64,000 nucleotides of DNA from Posidonia oceanica (taxonomy: Eukaryota > Streptophyta > Magnoliopsida > Alismatales > Posidoniaceae): positions 620,001-684,000 of the forward strand of contig JAZBRS010000044.1 of NCBI GenBank assembly GCA_037176725.1. The letters are read 5' to 3'. The notes beneath the pieces were generated by a model, which was given only the letters and a program-made list of their open reading frames with translations, did not search any database and was not told the DNA's origin. Shown piece after piece: positions 11,845 through 23,824 of the stretch (position 1 is its first letter; every line of letters starts with the position of its first letter). The position numbers were made by a program, and so were the translations under genes.

Positions 11845-12600
11845 CTACTCATGATCAAAGAAGAGATAATGAAGTAGCTCAGAGTCAACTTTCTGAAGGT
11901 CGTTCTTTATCCTAAGTGGCTGGCAAACATCGTACCTGTACCCAAGAAAGATGGCCTAGTCCGGATCTGCATCGACTGTAGAGACCTGAATATGGCAAGT
12001 CCCAAGGATGATTTCCCAATACCTCACATTGACGTCCTAGTCGACAATACAGCGGGCCACAAGATGCTCTCCTTCATGGATGGCTTTTCTGGATATAATC
12101 AAATTAAAATGGCAGAAGAAGACATGGAAAAGACTTCATTCATCACCCCTTGGGGAGTCTTCTGCTACCAAGTCATGCCGTTCGGACTGAAGAATGCTGG
12201 CGCAACTTATCAGAGGGCCATGACTGTGCTGTTCCACGACCTCATGCACCAAGAAGTGGAGGTCTATGTAGATGACATGATTGCTAAAACCAGAGAGCCT
12301 GAAGACCATCTTGCCTGTCTAAAAAAGCTCTTTGACCGTTTACGGAAGTACAAGCTGCGCCTGAACCCCAACAAGTGTGTATTCGGGGTGTCTTCTGGCA
12401 AACTGCTCGGCTACATTGTTAGCTAGAGGGGGATTGAGGTGGACCTGATGAAAGCAAAAGCCATCGTGGATATGCCACCCCCTCGGACTGAAAAGGAGGT
12501 CAGAGGTCTGCTTGGGCGTTTACAGTATATCAATCGCTTCATTACACAGCTTACGCCCATCTGTGAACCCATATTCAAGCTCCTGAAGAAGAATGCACAA
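11845..12600 (+). pseudogene. pol: Reverse transcriptase domain (broken)
   Basis: Clear RT motifs follow in order: VPVPKKDGLVRICIDCRDLN, FPIPHIDVLVD, MLSFMDGFSGYNQI (with a catalytic Asp), TPWGVFCYQVMPFGLKNAGATYQR, then the catalytic YVDD at 12265-12276 and LRLNPNKCVFGV. These are diagnostic of Ty3/gypsy RT. In-frame TAG codons at 11875-11877 (a position usually Gln) and 12424-12426 disable it. RT copied the genomic RNA into cDNA. The catalytic Asp residues remain, so the domain died by nonsense mutation, not loss of the active site. Confidence 0.92.
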
Positions 12601-13095
12601 ATCGACTGGAGCGAGGAGTGTCAGCCTGCATTTGCCAAGATCAAGCAGCTGTTGGTCAAGCCTCCTGTCCTGGTTCCTCCCACACCAGGGAGACCTTTGC
12701 TTCTCTACCTTTCTACTACGCAGCATTCCATGGGCGCTGTCTTGGGCCAACATGACGAATTTGGTAGAAAGGAGCGCGCCATCTATTACCTGAGCAAGAA
12801 GTTTAATGAATGCGAGGCTAGGTACAGCACAATAGAGAAGACCTGCTTATCCCTTGTCTGGGCTGCACAGAAACTAAGGCACTATATGATGGCATACCCA
12901 GTTCAGCTCTTGTGCCGGCATGACTCCATCAAGTTTCTCTTCCAAAAGCCGGCCATGGTGGGCAGATGTGTTAAGTGGCGGGTATTACTGTCTCAGTACG
13001 ACATCACCTTTGTCACACAGAAATCCATAAAGGGCCAGGCCATGGCAGACCATCTTACTGATCTCCCTCTACCTGAATACCAACCCCTCCAGACG
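12601..13095 (+). pseudogene. pol: First RNase H domain, degenerate catalytic position
   Basis: The frame follows RT without a break: PFSMA-type text WSEECQPAFAKIKQLL, LLLYLSTTQHSMGAVLGQ, RAIYYLSKKFNECEARYSTIEKTCLSLVWAAQKLRHYM and ITFVTQKSIKGQAMADHL. In most Ty3 elements the first strand reads TDAS with a catalytic Asp; here it reads LSTT, with Ser in place of Asp. A disabled first RNase H is known in the Tat lineage, where the extra domain downstream takes over. This segment has no internal stop. Confidence 0.82.
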
Positions 13096-13620
13096 CAGCT
13101 CTCTGACGAGGACATCCTCTTTGCGATGGAGGACTCTGAGGAGAAAGATCCTGAAGAACAAGAGGAATGCCAGCTCTACTTTGATGGCGCTGTCAACAAA
13201 AAGGGCCGAGGCGTAGGCGCAGTGCTGACCATGCCCCAAGGACAGATGATTCCTTTCACGAGGAAGCTGACTTTCACCTGCACAAACAATGAAGCAGAAT
13301 ATGAAGCATGCATCCTGGGATTGAAAGTCGCCCTCGAGAATAAGGTGCAGAAGCTGCATGTGCACGGTGATGCCATGCTGGTGATTTCTCAAGTGAATGG
13401 CGATTGGAGGACGAAAGATCCAAAACTTGTGCCGTATCACGAACACCTGCTGAGGCTGATGGAAGAATTTGGGAGCATCTACTTCACATATATGAACAGA
13501 GCAAAAAACGCGTACGCAGACGCACTAGCAACTCTGGCATCCTGGCTCAGTATACTCGAAGACAGTACAGTAGATGTATCAGTTACCTGCATAGAGCAGC
13601 CTGCACATTGCATGAACATA
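13096..13620 (+). pseudogene. pol: Second (additional) RNase H domain
   Basis: A full RNase H fold signature follows the first: LYFDGAVNKKGRGVGAVL (Asp codon 13183), TNNEAEYEACILGLKVAL (Glu codon 13297), LHVHGDAMLVISQVNG (Asp codon 13369) and NAYADALATLAS (Asp codon 13519). All four D-E-D-D catalytic residues are present. This extra domain, reported as archaeal-like in Tat elements, is the main reason for the lineage call. It would have removed RNA from RNA-DNA hybrids. No stop lies within this segment. Confidence 0.88.
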
Positions 13621-14892
13621 GAAGAGGCAGATCCAGCAAAGGAGCAGCCCTGGTATCAAGACATAAAAACTTTCCTAGAGTCTGGCAGCTTTCCTCCTGA
13701 TACCGCAGCAGCAGACAGGAGAACTCTGACGCGTCTGGCATCAAAGTATGTGTTGGGGGCTGGGCAGCTATACAGAAGATCATATAATCAAATGCTACTG
13801 CGCTGCCTGGACAAATCGGAGGCTGACACGCTGATGCTTCAAGTGCATGCAGGGACCTGTGGCCCACACATGAACGGCGTCCTCCTAGCCAAGAAGATCA
13901 TGCTCCAAGGATATTTCTAGCAGACCATGGAAGCGGACTACTGCCGGTTTGTGCGTAAATGCCACAACTGCTAGATCCATGGTAACTTCATCAGGGCCCC
14001 CCCACAACAGCTGCATAACATGTCTTCGCCATGGCCTTTCTCCACCTGGGGGATCGATGTCATTGGCGCCATCCACCCTGCTGCTTCAAATGGTCATCGT
14101 TACATTCTGGTAGCGATCGATTACTTTACCAAGTGGGTGGAAGCAGCCTCTTACAGAACAGTCACCGCTGTGGCAACAGAAAAATTTATCAGAAACAATA
14201 TCGTTGCCTGGTATGGGGTCCCACACTCTGTCATCTCTGATAATGGCACAAACTTCATTGCCAAAAGGACCGAGGAATACCTGCAGAGTCTCAAGATCAA
14301 GCATCATAGATCCTCGCCCTATCGGCCACAGATGAACGGAGCAGTGGAGTCTGCAAACAAGAACATTGTTAAAATCCTGAAGAAGATGGCAGAAACCCAC
14401 AGGGATTGGCATGATAAGCACCCGTACGCGCTCTGGGAGTACAGGACATCAATCCGGACCTCGACGGGAGCCACCCTGTACTCTCTGGTGTACGGCATGG
14501 AAACGGTGTTATCTGTCGAAGTAGAGATCCCCTCACTGCGGATCCTACGAGAAGCTGAGTTGGAAGAGGCAGAATGGGTCGAAGACCACTGCGTCCAACT
14601 GAATCTGATTGATGAGCATAGACTACAAGCTATGCACAATGCTCACTATTACCAGAAACTGATGGCTAGAGCATTCCTGAAGAAAGTCTAGCCCAGAAAC
14701 TTTCAGCTAGGAGATCTCGTTCTGCACGCCATTCATTTACCTGACGGTCGAGGCAAATTCCGACCTAACTGGCGTGGCCCCTTTGTGGTTAAGCAGATCT
14801 TCTTGGGTGGCACTGTAACTCTTGAGGACATGGACCAAGTCGAGCAGTCCGAGCCGGTCAACGTGTGCTACCTCAAGAAGTACTATCAGTAG
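13621..14892 (+). pseudogene. pol: Integrase (broken)
   Basis: The zinc-binding H-x6-H (His codons 13846 and 13867) and C-x2-C (13960, 13969) are intact, but TAG codons at 13918-13920 (a usual Trp) and 13972-13974 (a usual Gln) interrupt the frame. The catalytic core keeps Asp (14056, WGIDVIG), Asp (14239, SDNGTNF) and Glu (14347, NGAVESAN). The second Asp and the Glu are separated by exactly 35 residues. TAG at 14689-14691 splits off the C-terminal GPF-type segment (WRGPFVVKQIF), which ends at the genuine terminator TAG 14890-14892. No chromodomain follows, which agrees with a non-chromovirus Tat assignment. Confidence 0.9.
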
Positions 14893-16284
14893 CCTGGAGC
14901 AGCCGTTGCAGATCACTCTCCTTCATCCCACCTCTTGTACTCCCACCCTTTGCACGCTTTCGCCCCTCTTCTCATCCTATTTCCACTGCGTTTGCCCCTG
15001 TGCACCTTCATACACCGCTTTGCTCTATCTTCTCCATCTTTGTCACTGCATTCCCGTACGTTCGGTCCCTTATCCCTTTTATAATCATCATCGTCATCCT
15101 CTCAAATCATGCATTGCATATTGCCCAGTGATGAGAACCGAAGATGCTTGCCTGCTGCGGAAGGAGTCTCCCGACCTCACCTGACACTACTTAGATGCCC
15201 TATCTAGTGAGGGAGCCACCACTCAATGAGAGCGGGCGAAATGCCCAAACACCTAAGGACTTACACTCCTAGAAGAATGCTAGGCGTCAGCTGGGAGGGA
15301 ATACATGTCTAAGCCTGGATGCGCAAGAAAAGAAAGAAAGAGAAAGCCCAAGTTCACACCAAAAAGTCCTAGCCCCATGTCTCAGAAGCCAGGCACCCAC
15401 TTCCTCTAGGGTAGGGATAATGGGGACCTGCAAGCCTTAAAAAAAAAAGAAGAAAAAAAAGAGAGAAGAAGAAAAGAGAGAGAGAAACAACTCAAAAAAA
15501 AAAAAAAAGAGAGAATGATAGAAAAGGAAAAGAGAATGATAAGAAAAGAAAAAAAGAAAAAGCAAAAGTCAACTCCAAAAAATGAAGGTGAGCCGAGTAA
15601 TCCCACACCCTTCACCTACCCCAGAGGAGACCCAAAAGTCAAGCCAAGTCCTCCTTGTCTCCAAGACAGGAGCGGGGAGGGTCCCACACCCCTTTATAGA
15701 AGCAAAAGAGACAAGAAAAGGGAAAAGAGTAGATAAAAGTCCTTAAGAGTTTAGTATGTAGCCCATGCTTTCTACACCACCACCAAACATAGCCAACGTC
15801 CTTTTCCAGAGTGCCACCAACAAGTTAGGAGTCTGAGTAGAGTCTAGTGAGTCAGGGACCGCTCCATTCCTAAACAGCAGGCACCAAAGCACTCCGTATG
15901 TTGAGGGCAAACCACTCCAATCATTAATCATGCATACATCTACATTTCCAATCATCTCATCCCCCTCTAATCATGCTGCCTTGCAAGACCTGCTCTGGCA
16001 CTGAGACAGTACTCCTACTCAGCACGCGTTGGCATCATCGAGCTGCACTGGTCTAGGACTCCTGCCAGTCCCCGCCCCCGTGCCAACAGAATCCCTACTT
16101 ACATGTGCTTAATTGCTATGCTCCGAATGTTCACTGCTAAATATGTTGAATTGCTTTACTAGTTTTAGAATCTCCTTACAGTCAATGATCATGTACTAGT
16201 ATGAAATCTGATGGTCTACAGTTTTGGTAACAGGTACCTGAAGATCCTGCAGCAGCTATCTACCTATATTCTGCGATCTGCGCA
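14893..16284 (+). other. Untranslated spacer between pol and the accessory ORF
   Basis: I see no gene here. The stretch is pyrimidine-rich at first (about 14920-15110), becomes purine-rich at 15437-15565, and has short unremarkable frames only. It belongs to the long 3' region typical of Tat/Ogre elements. Confidence 0.6.
15437..15565 (+). repeat. Purine-rich (A/G) low-complexity tract
   Basis: Runs of A with AGA/GAGA motifs, including a run of about 15 A. It is probably simple-sequence expansion. It is not the polypurine tract, which lies next to the LTR. Confidence 0.7.
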
Positions 16285-17178
16285 ATGGGTTTCCCTACTC
16301 TAGTGACCCCAGCATGCTGCTCTGAGACCCTGCGAGAATGGATTGGCAAGCTTACCCAAGAAGACTGCGAAAAGCTGCGCCTATGGGGCATTCCAACCAA
16401 GCTGTTGAAGGCCGCTGATGTAGAAGTGAGGTGCCATCTTCTGTGTGCCACCGCAAGGTTCTGAAAACTGGCACACCACGTCTTTCGCTTTGGCAGAACT
16501 GAACTAACACCCACGCTGGAAGAAGTGCGTCGGATCTGCGACTTCTCCAAGATCATGGGGCCGCCTATCTTCATGAGGCGTGACGGATACCTTGAGGTCC
16601 TGAGCCAACTGACTGGGCTCCCCACTCGAAGCTGCCAACAAAGACTGATCTGCACCAGCAGGCCCGAACCCTTGCTTCGCCTAGCGCACTTTGATGATGT
16701 CATGAAAAAGCACGTCGAACTCGGAGACGAGCTGTGGCTCCGAGGGTTTGTCATCCGTTTCCTAGGCGAGCTGATCTTTACTCATGGCCGACTGACAGTG
16801 GCCATCGAGGTTGCAGAAATAGCACTTGCTATGGTGACCTGGCAGATAGACCTGACACCGGTTGTTCTGGCAGAAACATACCGTGGGCTAGACCGCATCT
16901 CACATCGCTGTCGCCACTTCCATGGCTACGGGGCACTTATACAAGTCTGGCTAGCCGCACACTTAGAGATGGACCTTCTGCGCCCCCAGGTGCATGCCTT
17001 TGAAGCCTACTGCAGCAGCGGCCTTGCCAGGACAGTCAAGAGTGTCAAGGAAGAATACGAGAGGCTATCAGCGCTGACTGACGACGCAGTAACCTGGCGT
17101 ATCATTCCCTCCATGGCCGAACCATTCACTGTCTTCTTCAGCGCACGCGACACGCGGCTGATTATACTACCAGGTTGA
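16285..17178 (+). pseudogene. Accessory ORF: plant mobile domain / DUF7745-like protein (one stop)
   Basis: From ATG 16285 a single frame runs to TGA 17176-17178, interrupted by TGA 16462-16464 where relatives have Trp (about 297 residues). Near the start is FPTLVTPACCSETLREWIGKL, then VFRFGRTELTPTLEEVRRICDF, a middle block RGFVIRFLGELIF and VVLAETYRGLDRISH. The ELTPTLEE block and the flanking order are characteristic of the aminotransferase-like plant mobile domain family found in plant genes and in Tat-type elements. Its biochemical role is unknown. It lies in sense orientation downstream of pol and just before the 29-bp repeats, unlike Ogre elements, where the extra ORF precedes gag. The family call is from recognition, not a search. 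Confidence 0.7.
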
Positions 17179-17973
17179 TAGGACCGTAAACTATCATCAT
17201 GGGCTGGTGTCTTATCTAGCTCACAGTTGTGTTATACGGCTGACATCCAGTAACTGTCCCTCGTAAGTGCACTTTCCGGTTGATAGGGCCGTAAACTATC
17301 ATTCTCTGGCTGATGATCCAAAACTCATCCTTGGCTGATATCCGAAACTATCACTTGCAATTACGTTATACAGCTGACATCCAATAACTGTCCCTTGCAA
17401 TTGCACTTCCCGGTTGATAGGACCGTAAACTATTGCTCCCGGTTGATAGGCCCGTAAACTATCGCTCCCGGTTGATAGGCCCGTAAACTATCGCTTCCGG
17501 TTGATAGGACCATAAACTATCACTTGCAATTGAATTATACGGCTGATAACTAGTAACTATCCCTCATGATTGCGCTTTCCGGTTGATAGGTCCGTAAACT
17601 ATCGCTCCCCGTTGATAGGTCTGTAAACTATCGCTCTCGGTTGATAGGTCCGTAAATTATCGCTCCCGGTTGATAGGCCCGTAAACTATCGCTTCCGGTT
17701 GATAGGACCGTAAACTATCGCTGTGCCAACCATGTTATACAGCTGATATCCAGTAACTATCACTCGCAAATGCCCTTTCCAGTTGATAGGCCTGTAAACT
17801 ATCGCTCCCGGTTGATAGGACCGTAAACTATCATTCTCTGGCATTTGCGTTATACCGCTGATATCCAATAACTCTCACTCACAACTGCTTCCGGTTGATA
17901 GGATCCTAAACTATCGCTTCCGGTTGATAGGTCCGTAAACTATCACTCCCGGTTGATAGGACCGTAAACTATC
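17173..17973 (+). repeat. 29-bp tandem repeat in the 3'UTR of element A
   Basis: About 16 copies of GGTTGATAGGNCCGTAAACT plus nine bases occur, spaced 29 bp where regular (17412, 17441, 17470, 17499), mixed with about seven diverged units of the type GGCTGATATCCAGTAACTAT. Each canonical unit has GATAG and CTATC arms separated by 9 bases, so it can form a small hairpin. Hypervariable tandem repeats between pol and the 3' LTR are known in Tat/Ogre elements. Confidence 0.92.
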
Positions 17974-18503
17974 CGGCCGATAAGTCTGACATCTTATCAC
18001 CCTCTTCGTGCGACCTTGTCCCAAGAAGGCATAGTCCCGCATCCCCTTGCGATAAGAGAGTCATCCCCTCTCCCCTCGCGCTTCTTTTGCTAGCTTGCTC
18101 CCCTAGCGGGGACAAGCTGCACTTTTCTTTCCCGCCTTGTTGCGCAAGTTTGGCCTGCCTGCCAGTTCCTTGCGCTACATCGTGCCTTCCTTTAGCATTT
18201 CTTTCGCATCATCTCTGCACCTTCTTTGCTAGCATTACATACTAGTCTAACATCATCAATATCATCTCCATCGCATCAGCATTCTTATCTGTACTAACTT
18301 TTGCACTAACATTTGCATTGCATCCGCATTAGCATGCATTGCATTCCATCCATCTGCATCGCTTGCATTGCGGCGACGGGCTACGACGTTCGGTGCATCT
18401 GTCGAATAAGCAACTCACGTCGATAGCAAATCATTTGGCTCTCCGGTCAAATGGGGTGTCCAGTCAACCCTGAGCAGCGGCCTCGGTCCCCATGACCTCG
18501 CTT
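17974..18503 (+). other. 3' untranslated region between tandem repeat and polypurine tract
   Basis: No gene is seen. The region includes GCAT-rich sequence (about 18190-18370). Confidence 0.6.
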
Positions 18504-18516
18504 AGGGAGGGGCATC
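18504..18516 (+). promoter_or_regulatory. Polypurine tract of element A
   Basis: AGGGAGGGGCATC abuts the LTR terminus TGTTGACA at 18517. A purine run ending at the LTR boundary is the plus-strand primer site, so the following LTR is a 3' LTR for element A. Confidence 0.8.
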
Positions 18517-21500
18517 TGTTGACACTCTATTTTGACAGGGCAGAATTGGCGGATCTCTCTAGCGGCTAGGAAAAACCCAAAACTACACCTTTCTCTTCAC
18601 CCTTCTTTTCAAATCAAAACTCCAACTCAAACCTCAAAACCAAATCCAGAACTACACCCATTTTCTAACCCAAAAAACCACTCCAAAACCCTCTCAAAAC
18701 CTTATCCTAAAACCATCCAAAACCTTACCCTAAAACCATCCAAATCTAGGTCCAAACCTACACCTCTCCCTTCCTCTTTCCCTCCAAAACCAGCCTAAAC
18801 ATAACCTAGAAAAACACGCCTTTCCCAAGCCCAAAAACTAACCAAAAACCATAGGAGAACTCGCCATCCCTGACTTAGCAAACCCACCAAAAATCCTAGA
18901 TATTTTCAAACCAAAACCACTCCTAAAAACCCTAGAAAACCTAGGTAAAACTACCCTTTTTCTACACCTCAAAACCCTTCCAAAACTTTCCCAAAACCAA
19001 ACCCAAACCCTAGGACGCACACTAGAGACCCCAGGCTACGCACCCACCAAATTTCACCTCTTTTCTAAACCTCTAACCCCTTCATTTACCCAAATTATCA
19101 TTTTCTCTCTCCTGAATTATTCTTTTCTCTCTCCTCTCTCTCTCCTGATTATCCTCCTTCTTTTCACTCCCTTCTCTCTCTTCTTCTTGCCTGGCTGTAG
19201 GCCCCCCTTGTGCATCTATCTCTTCTCAATCTTATTTCTATTTTTATCCTATTTTTAACATTTTCTTTGATTTTCTAAAAATTGTTTTCTTTCAACTCCT
19301 CTCTTTCTTCTTTATTCCTACTTTTCTCCTTTTTCTTGCTCCTTTTTCTTTTCCTTTCTCCCTTCTGATAAGTCTTCAAAAAACTGTTAAAAACCTTCAA
19401 AACTCTAAAATAAAAGAAAAACAAATCAGAACCCTAAGAAAAATAATTAAAAAACTTAAACAAACATTTAAAAACAAAAACCTAACTAAATCTAACTAAA
19501 AACCAAGAAGGTAAGCTAAAAAATGCAAAACGAACAAAAAGAAAATGCTATAAAATCAAAGGAAAAAACCAAGATATAATCAAAACAAGCTAGACTAAAA
19601 ACCCTACTAAAAACAATCAAAAGACAAATCCTAAAAAGAAAGAAAACAATTAAAAACACTAAGGCAAGTAATTAAGAGAAAAAAAAACTTGACTTAACAA
19701 TCCTAAAAGAAACAATTTGAAAACTTAATTGAAAAGAAAAAACAAACAATCAAAAATTTAAAAACACTTAATTAAATAAGAAAAACTTAACTAAAAAATA
19801 TTAAAAGAATTCAACAAACAAAATCAAATTTAAAACAAGACTTAAACAAAATCCTAAAGGACTAAAATCAAAAATCTAAAACTCACCCTAATTAATTTAA
19901 AAACAATCCATTAAAAATCCTAATTAAAATCCCAACTCAACAAGAAAAACTTAATAAGAAAAACCTAACTAAGAACAATTAAAAATTTTAACAAATATTT
20001 AAAACAAGATCAAGAAGCAAATTAAAAGAGAACTTAAAATCCTAATCAAACATTAAAACTCTTCCTAATTAACCAATTAAAAACAACCATTAAAAACCTA
20101 ATTAAAAATCCTAACTTGAAAACAACTACTTTAAAAGTATTTTCAAATCTTTTCCATTTTATTTTATTTTTCTCCCTCCTCTTCTTCCTCATCCTTCTTT
20201 TTCTTTTTTTCTTTCTTCCTTTTTACTGTGCTCACAGCCCAGCCCAACTTCTTCCTTCTCCTCTTCTTCTTCTCTTCTTCTCCTCCTCTCACAACAAAAC
20301 AACCAGACAACTCCTCTCCTCTCCCGTGACCTCTCCTCCTTTGATTTTTTTTTTAAACCTTCACCTGACAGCCACCATGACTTCCCAACACTCCTCACTA
20401 CCCACGACCTCCATCACCACCTTGCCCTGTGGCCTGAAACCAAGGACAAAGACCCATTCCTCCTCCCATTGACCATTGAAACCAGCAGACTTTGAGGAGA
20501 ACAAAACCTAAGAATTTGGATCCAAAAAGAGGTTTTTTCGACACACCTGCAAACACCAGATCTCCAGCTCTCTCACCCTTCTTCCAGAACCCAAAAACAC
20601 CCTAAATCCTTCCCAGAATCCTCCCCCAAAGTGGCCAGCACCCAAACACTTCCAGAACAGCCTTCATCACTGAAAATCTACCACTACAAGCATCAAAAAA
20701 TTCCCAAACTCCACCATCGTACTCACCAAGCACCTACCTTCACAACCCACCCAACATCTCACCACGAAACACCCCACAGCTCCTACACTTCACTACAAAC
20801 ACCTTCGGCCCCCTTTTTTTTCAAAAACTTCAAACACCCATAACACTCTCCACACCCAGTAGAATCCACTTCTGTTTCTTCCTACACGTTCCCTAGCTAA
20901 CCACCTAGCCTCCCGTGCCCTTGCTTCGGCCTGGAACACCACCACACACTGTACCCACCTCAGACTTCATAGTGAGAGTTCGGCCAAGCCAGATCCCACT
21001 CCGGACATCAAAAAGCACTTCTGGAAGCTCCGTCATCTTCCCCAGACCTCTGGCGACTCCCCCGAACCACTCTAGCACCAGCAGACACCGCCATGCACCA
21101 TCATCACCTCCTCCCGGCTGGCCGAAAACCACCTAGGTGGGTGGCCTTCTCCAGCGTGCGAAGCAGGTGAAACACCTCCCCTCCGGCTTCCCCTCTTCCC
21201 CCTCTAGCTCCTCGGCCTTTCCCCGAGGCGTTTCGTCGACCACGCCGCCCGCACGACCTCGCCGGAATTGCTGTCTTCTCCGGCGCCGGGCACACCAGCA
21301 GCAGCCGACGTCGCCGTTTGGCACCCCCACGCGTCGCCAAAGGCCGCCTGCTGCTCCGCCCCACACGTCGGCCTCCCCCGCGCTCCGCCCGGGCCAGGCC
21401 GCGTTCTCCCCCGCCGTTCCAACAGAGCTCGCCGGTGAGCTCTGGCCGTAGCTCCTGTAGCAAGTAAGCAACAGGTTCCTTTTATTTTCATTTTTGCTAA

Positions 21501-21544
21501 GCTTATAATGTTTTCCTTTGCATTGCAATGTGGTCGTTTAGTTT

Positions 21545-22330
21545 TCTTAATATCACACTTAGGTCCTTCATCTGTTTAAGATCTATTTAAATTCGAATTA
21601 AAACCATATGAAATTGCAACTAATATCTGTATTTTTGCTTATTTACACATCAATCCAGCTGCAGTTCATTTTCTTTAAATATCTTTTAAATTAAGCCCTG
21701 CATGTTTCTTTTATTTCATATTGGTCCTCTGCTGTTATGGTTTTAATTTTATTTCTTTAGATCTAGTCCAGTTAGTTGCTCTATTTGCATATCAGTCCAA
21801 TCTTAGTTCAACATAGCTTGCTGTGCTTTACTGTCTGCCCCAGCATCTTTTTATTTTTGCAATTAGGTCCTTTAGTTGTTAAATGCCATCTAAATGCTTG
21901 CTGTTATCTTATTAAATTGCTGTTAAGTCCTGATCTTTGCCTTATTTGCAATATGGTCCTTTGATCTGTTATCAAGCATTCTATTTTCATCTTTTCTTTA
22001 CTGCATTGCATTTTTAGCCCTTGTTTCCTGATTTTTGCACATAGGTCCTCTGCATAATGCACAACATGCATTTAGCTTGCATTTTTCTTACAAAAATTGC
22101 ATTTTAACCCCTACATGTTTTAAAATTGCATATAGGTCCTTCATTTGATTGAAAAACCTATTCCAATGCATGTTTACCTTATTAGATAGCATTTTAAACC
22201 CTGCATCTTGCAAAATTGCATTCAGACCCTCAAGTTTTCAAAAATCCTGCATTTAGACTCCTAATCTTTCAAATCTTCGCATTTAGGCCCCCGCTTCTTC
22301 AAAATTTGCATGATTGTTTCCAAAGTTTTC
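21545..22330 (+). repeat. Degenerate TTGCATNTAGGTCCT-type repeats in LTR 2
   Basis: A motif like TTGCA-(A/T)-(A/T)TAGGTCCT recurs about every 40-70 bases, for example near 21860, 22040, 22125 and 22275, with variants such as TTTAGACCC. The matching region is seen in the other LTRs (about 5000-5960, 43700-44400 and 61710-62420). Confidence 0.6.
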
Positions 22331-22638
22331 TGAAAAGTCACTCTTAGGTTCCTTCTCGCGTTCTTTCATGCATTTGCTCCCATGCATTCTTGCATTTGGC
22401 ATTCCTTGCACACACAAGCACACTTAGCTCCCATTTACATGGGAGGACCTGTTTTGCATACCCCTAGGACCTCCTGTACACCTAGATCCACTCTTCTCCC
22501 CTGTTCTGGTCCTCTGCCTTGAAGCTGGGATATCTTCAGATCCGGCCGTTGGATCTTCTCGACCAAGCTACTTGGATGACCCCGGCGGAGCGTTCTTCAG
22601 CATGGACCAAGCAGATCCCAGATCAGGCTTCAGATTTC

Positions 22639-22650
22639 CCAGGTAAGTCC
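22639..22650 (+). promoter_or_regulatory. Conserved splice-donor-like site in LTR 2
   Basis: CCAG|GTAAGTCC, with the exon-intron boundary at 22642/22643. The same site occurs in LTRs 1 and 4. It lies downstream of a conserved stretch (about 22440-22642) that could be a leader exon. Function is inferred. Confidence 0.45.
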
Positions 22651-23105
22651 TCCTGAACCCCTGTATAGCATTCATTTGCGCACCATTTGCATTGCATGCA
22701 TCGTTTTTGCTTTCTGTTTCCTCAAGCATGCAGAATAGGACTTCTTCTTCTTATCTATCAACTCTGCTCCCCTTTTTCGCATATTCCCAAGTGCTTTGTG
22801 TTGCGTTTCCCCTGGATTCACCACTAATTACGACTTTCTTCCCCCTTTTCCACGATCCGATCGCACTGCGAGCTTTGGGCAGTGTGTGAGACACATCGTG
22901 GGACGGTTTGGTGGGAAACAGTTACAAAACAACGGTAATCCTTTCACTTGCTTCGCATCCCCTTTGTAGGTCTTCACACCTACTTTGCGCGGTCTTTAAA
23001 CAACACTCGTTCTCACACTTGCGTTGTTTACCTCCCCTTTGCTTCTCCTGCTCTTTTTCTTAGCATTTGCATTTGCATGGCTTTATCGTTGTTTTATTTC
23101 GCTTT

Positions 23106-23475
23106 GCTTTGGCACCATTTTGCCTGCCCGCTTTGCTTTTGGCACCGTTTCGTGTGCCCGTTTCGTCTTTGGCGCCATTTTGCGTGCCCGCTTTGCTTTT
23201 GGCACCGTGTTGCATGCCCGCTTTGCTTTTGGCACTGTTTCGCATGCTCGCTTCGTCTTTGGCACCGTTTTGCATGCCTGCTTTGCTTTTGGCACTGTTT
23301 CGCGTGCCCACTCTGTCTTTGGCATCGTTTCGCGTGCCCACTCTATCTTTGGCACCGTTTCGCGTGCCCGCTCTGTCTTTTGGCACCGTTTCGCGTGCCC
23401 GCTCTGTCTTGGCACCGTTTCCTGGGCCCGCTCTGTCTTTGGCACCGTTTCGCTTGCGTCTTTTGTGCCGTTTTG
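23106..23475 (+). repeat. 30-bp minisatellite in LTR 2 (about 12 units)
   Basis: Units resemble TTTGGCACCGTTTCGCGTGC plus ten more bases, with CCGTTTTGC and CTGTTTCGC variants. They end in diverged forms near 23475. Homologous arrays occupy the other three giant LTRs with different copy numbers. Confidence 0.9.
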
Positions 23476-23824
23476 CATGCCGATCTCGTTTTCTTGCATC
23501 ATTTTGCATGTCTTATGCTGTTTTCTCTTGCATGTCGCCTGCATTGCTTGGTTTTACCACCGTTTTGCTTTTCGGTCTGCATTTGCATATAGGGCAGTGA
23601 TGCTTACTGCCTGGAGTTCTCACGAACCAGGTTTCAACCGGTTCGGAACACAGACAGCGTTGCTGAGCACTTAGACTGCACATTTACTTTCCTGCATTGC
23701 ATCCCACCACTTTGAGCACACTTATGAGCATTCATTCAGGCATTCATTGGCATTTAGGCATTCAAACCTGCATTTCACTGCGTATGCGAGCATAAGCCTA
23801 GAAAGACCGATTCTCAGGCGTGTC

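Noticed and set aside
1128..14691. TAG codons as programmed readthrough sites or recoded sense codons
   Set aside because: Eight TAGs within conserved domains, several replacing invariant residues, fit decay far better. Readthrough elements use one stop at a gene boundary.
15406..15736. Lys-rich frames around the purine tract at 15437-15565
   Set aside because: They are simple-sequence translation with no domain, and they lie in the 3' untranslated region.
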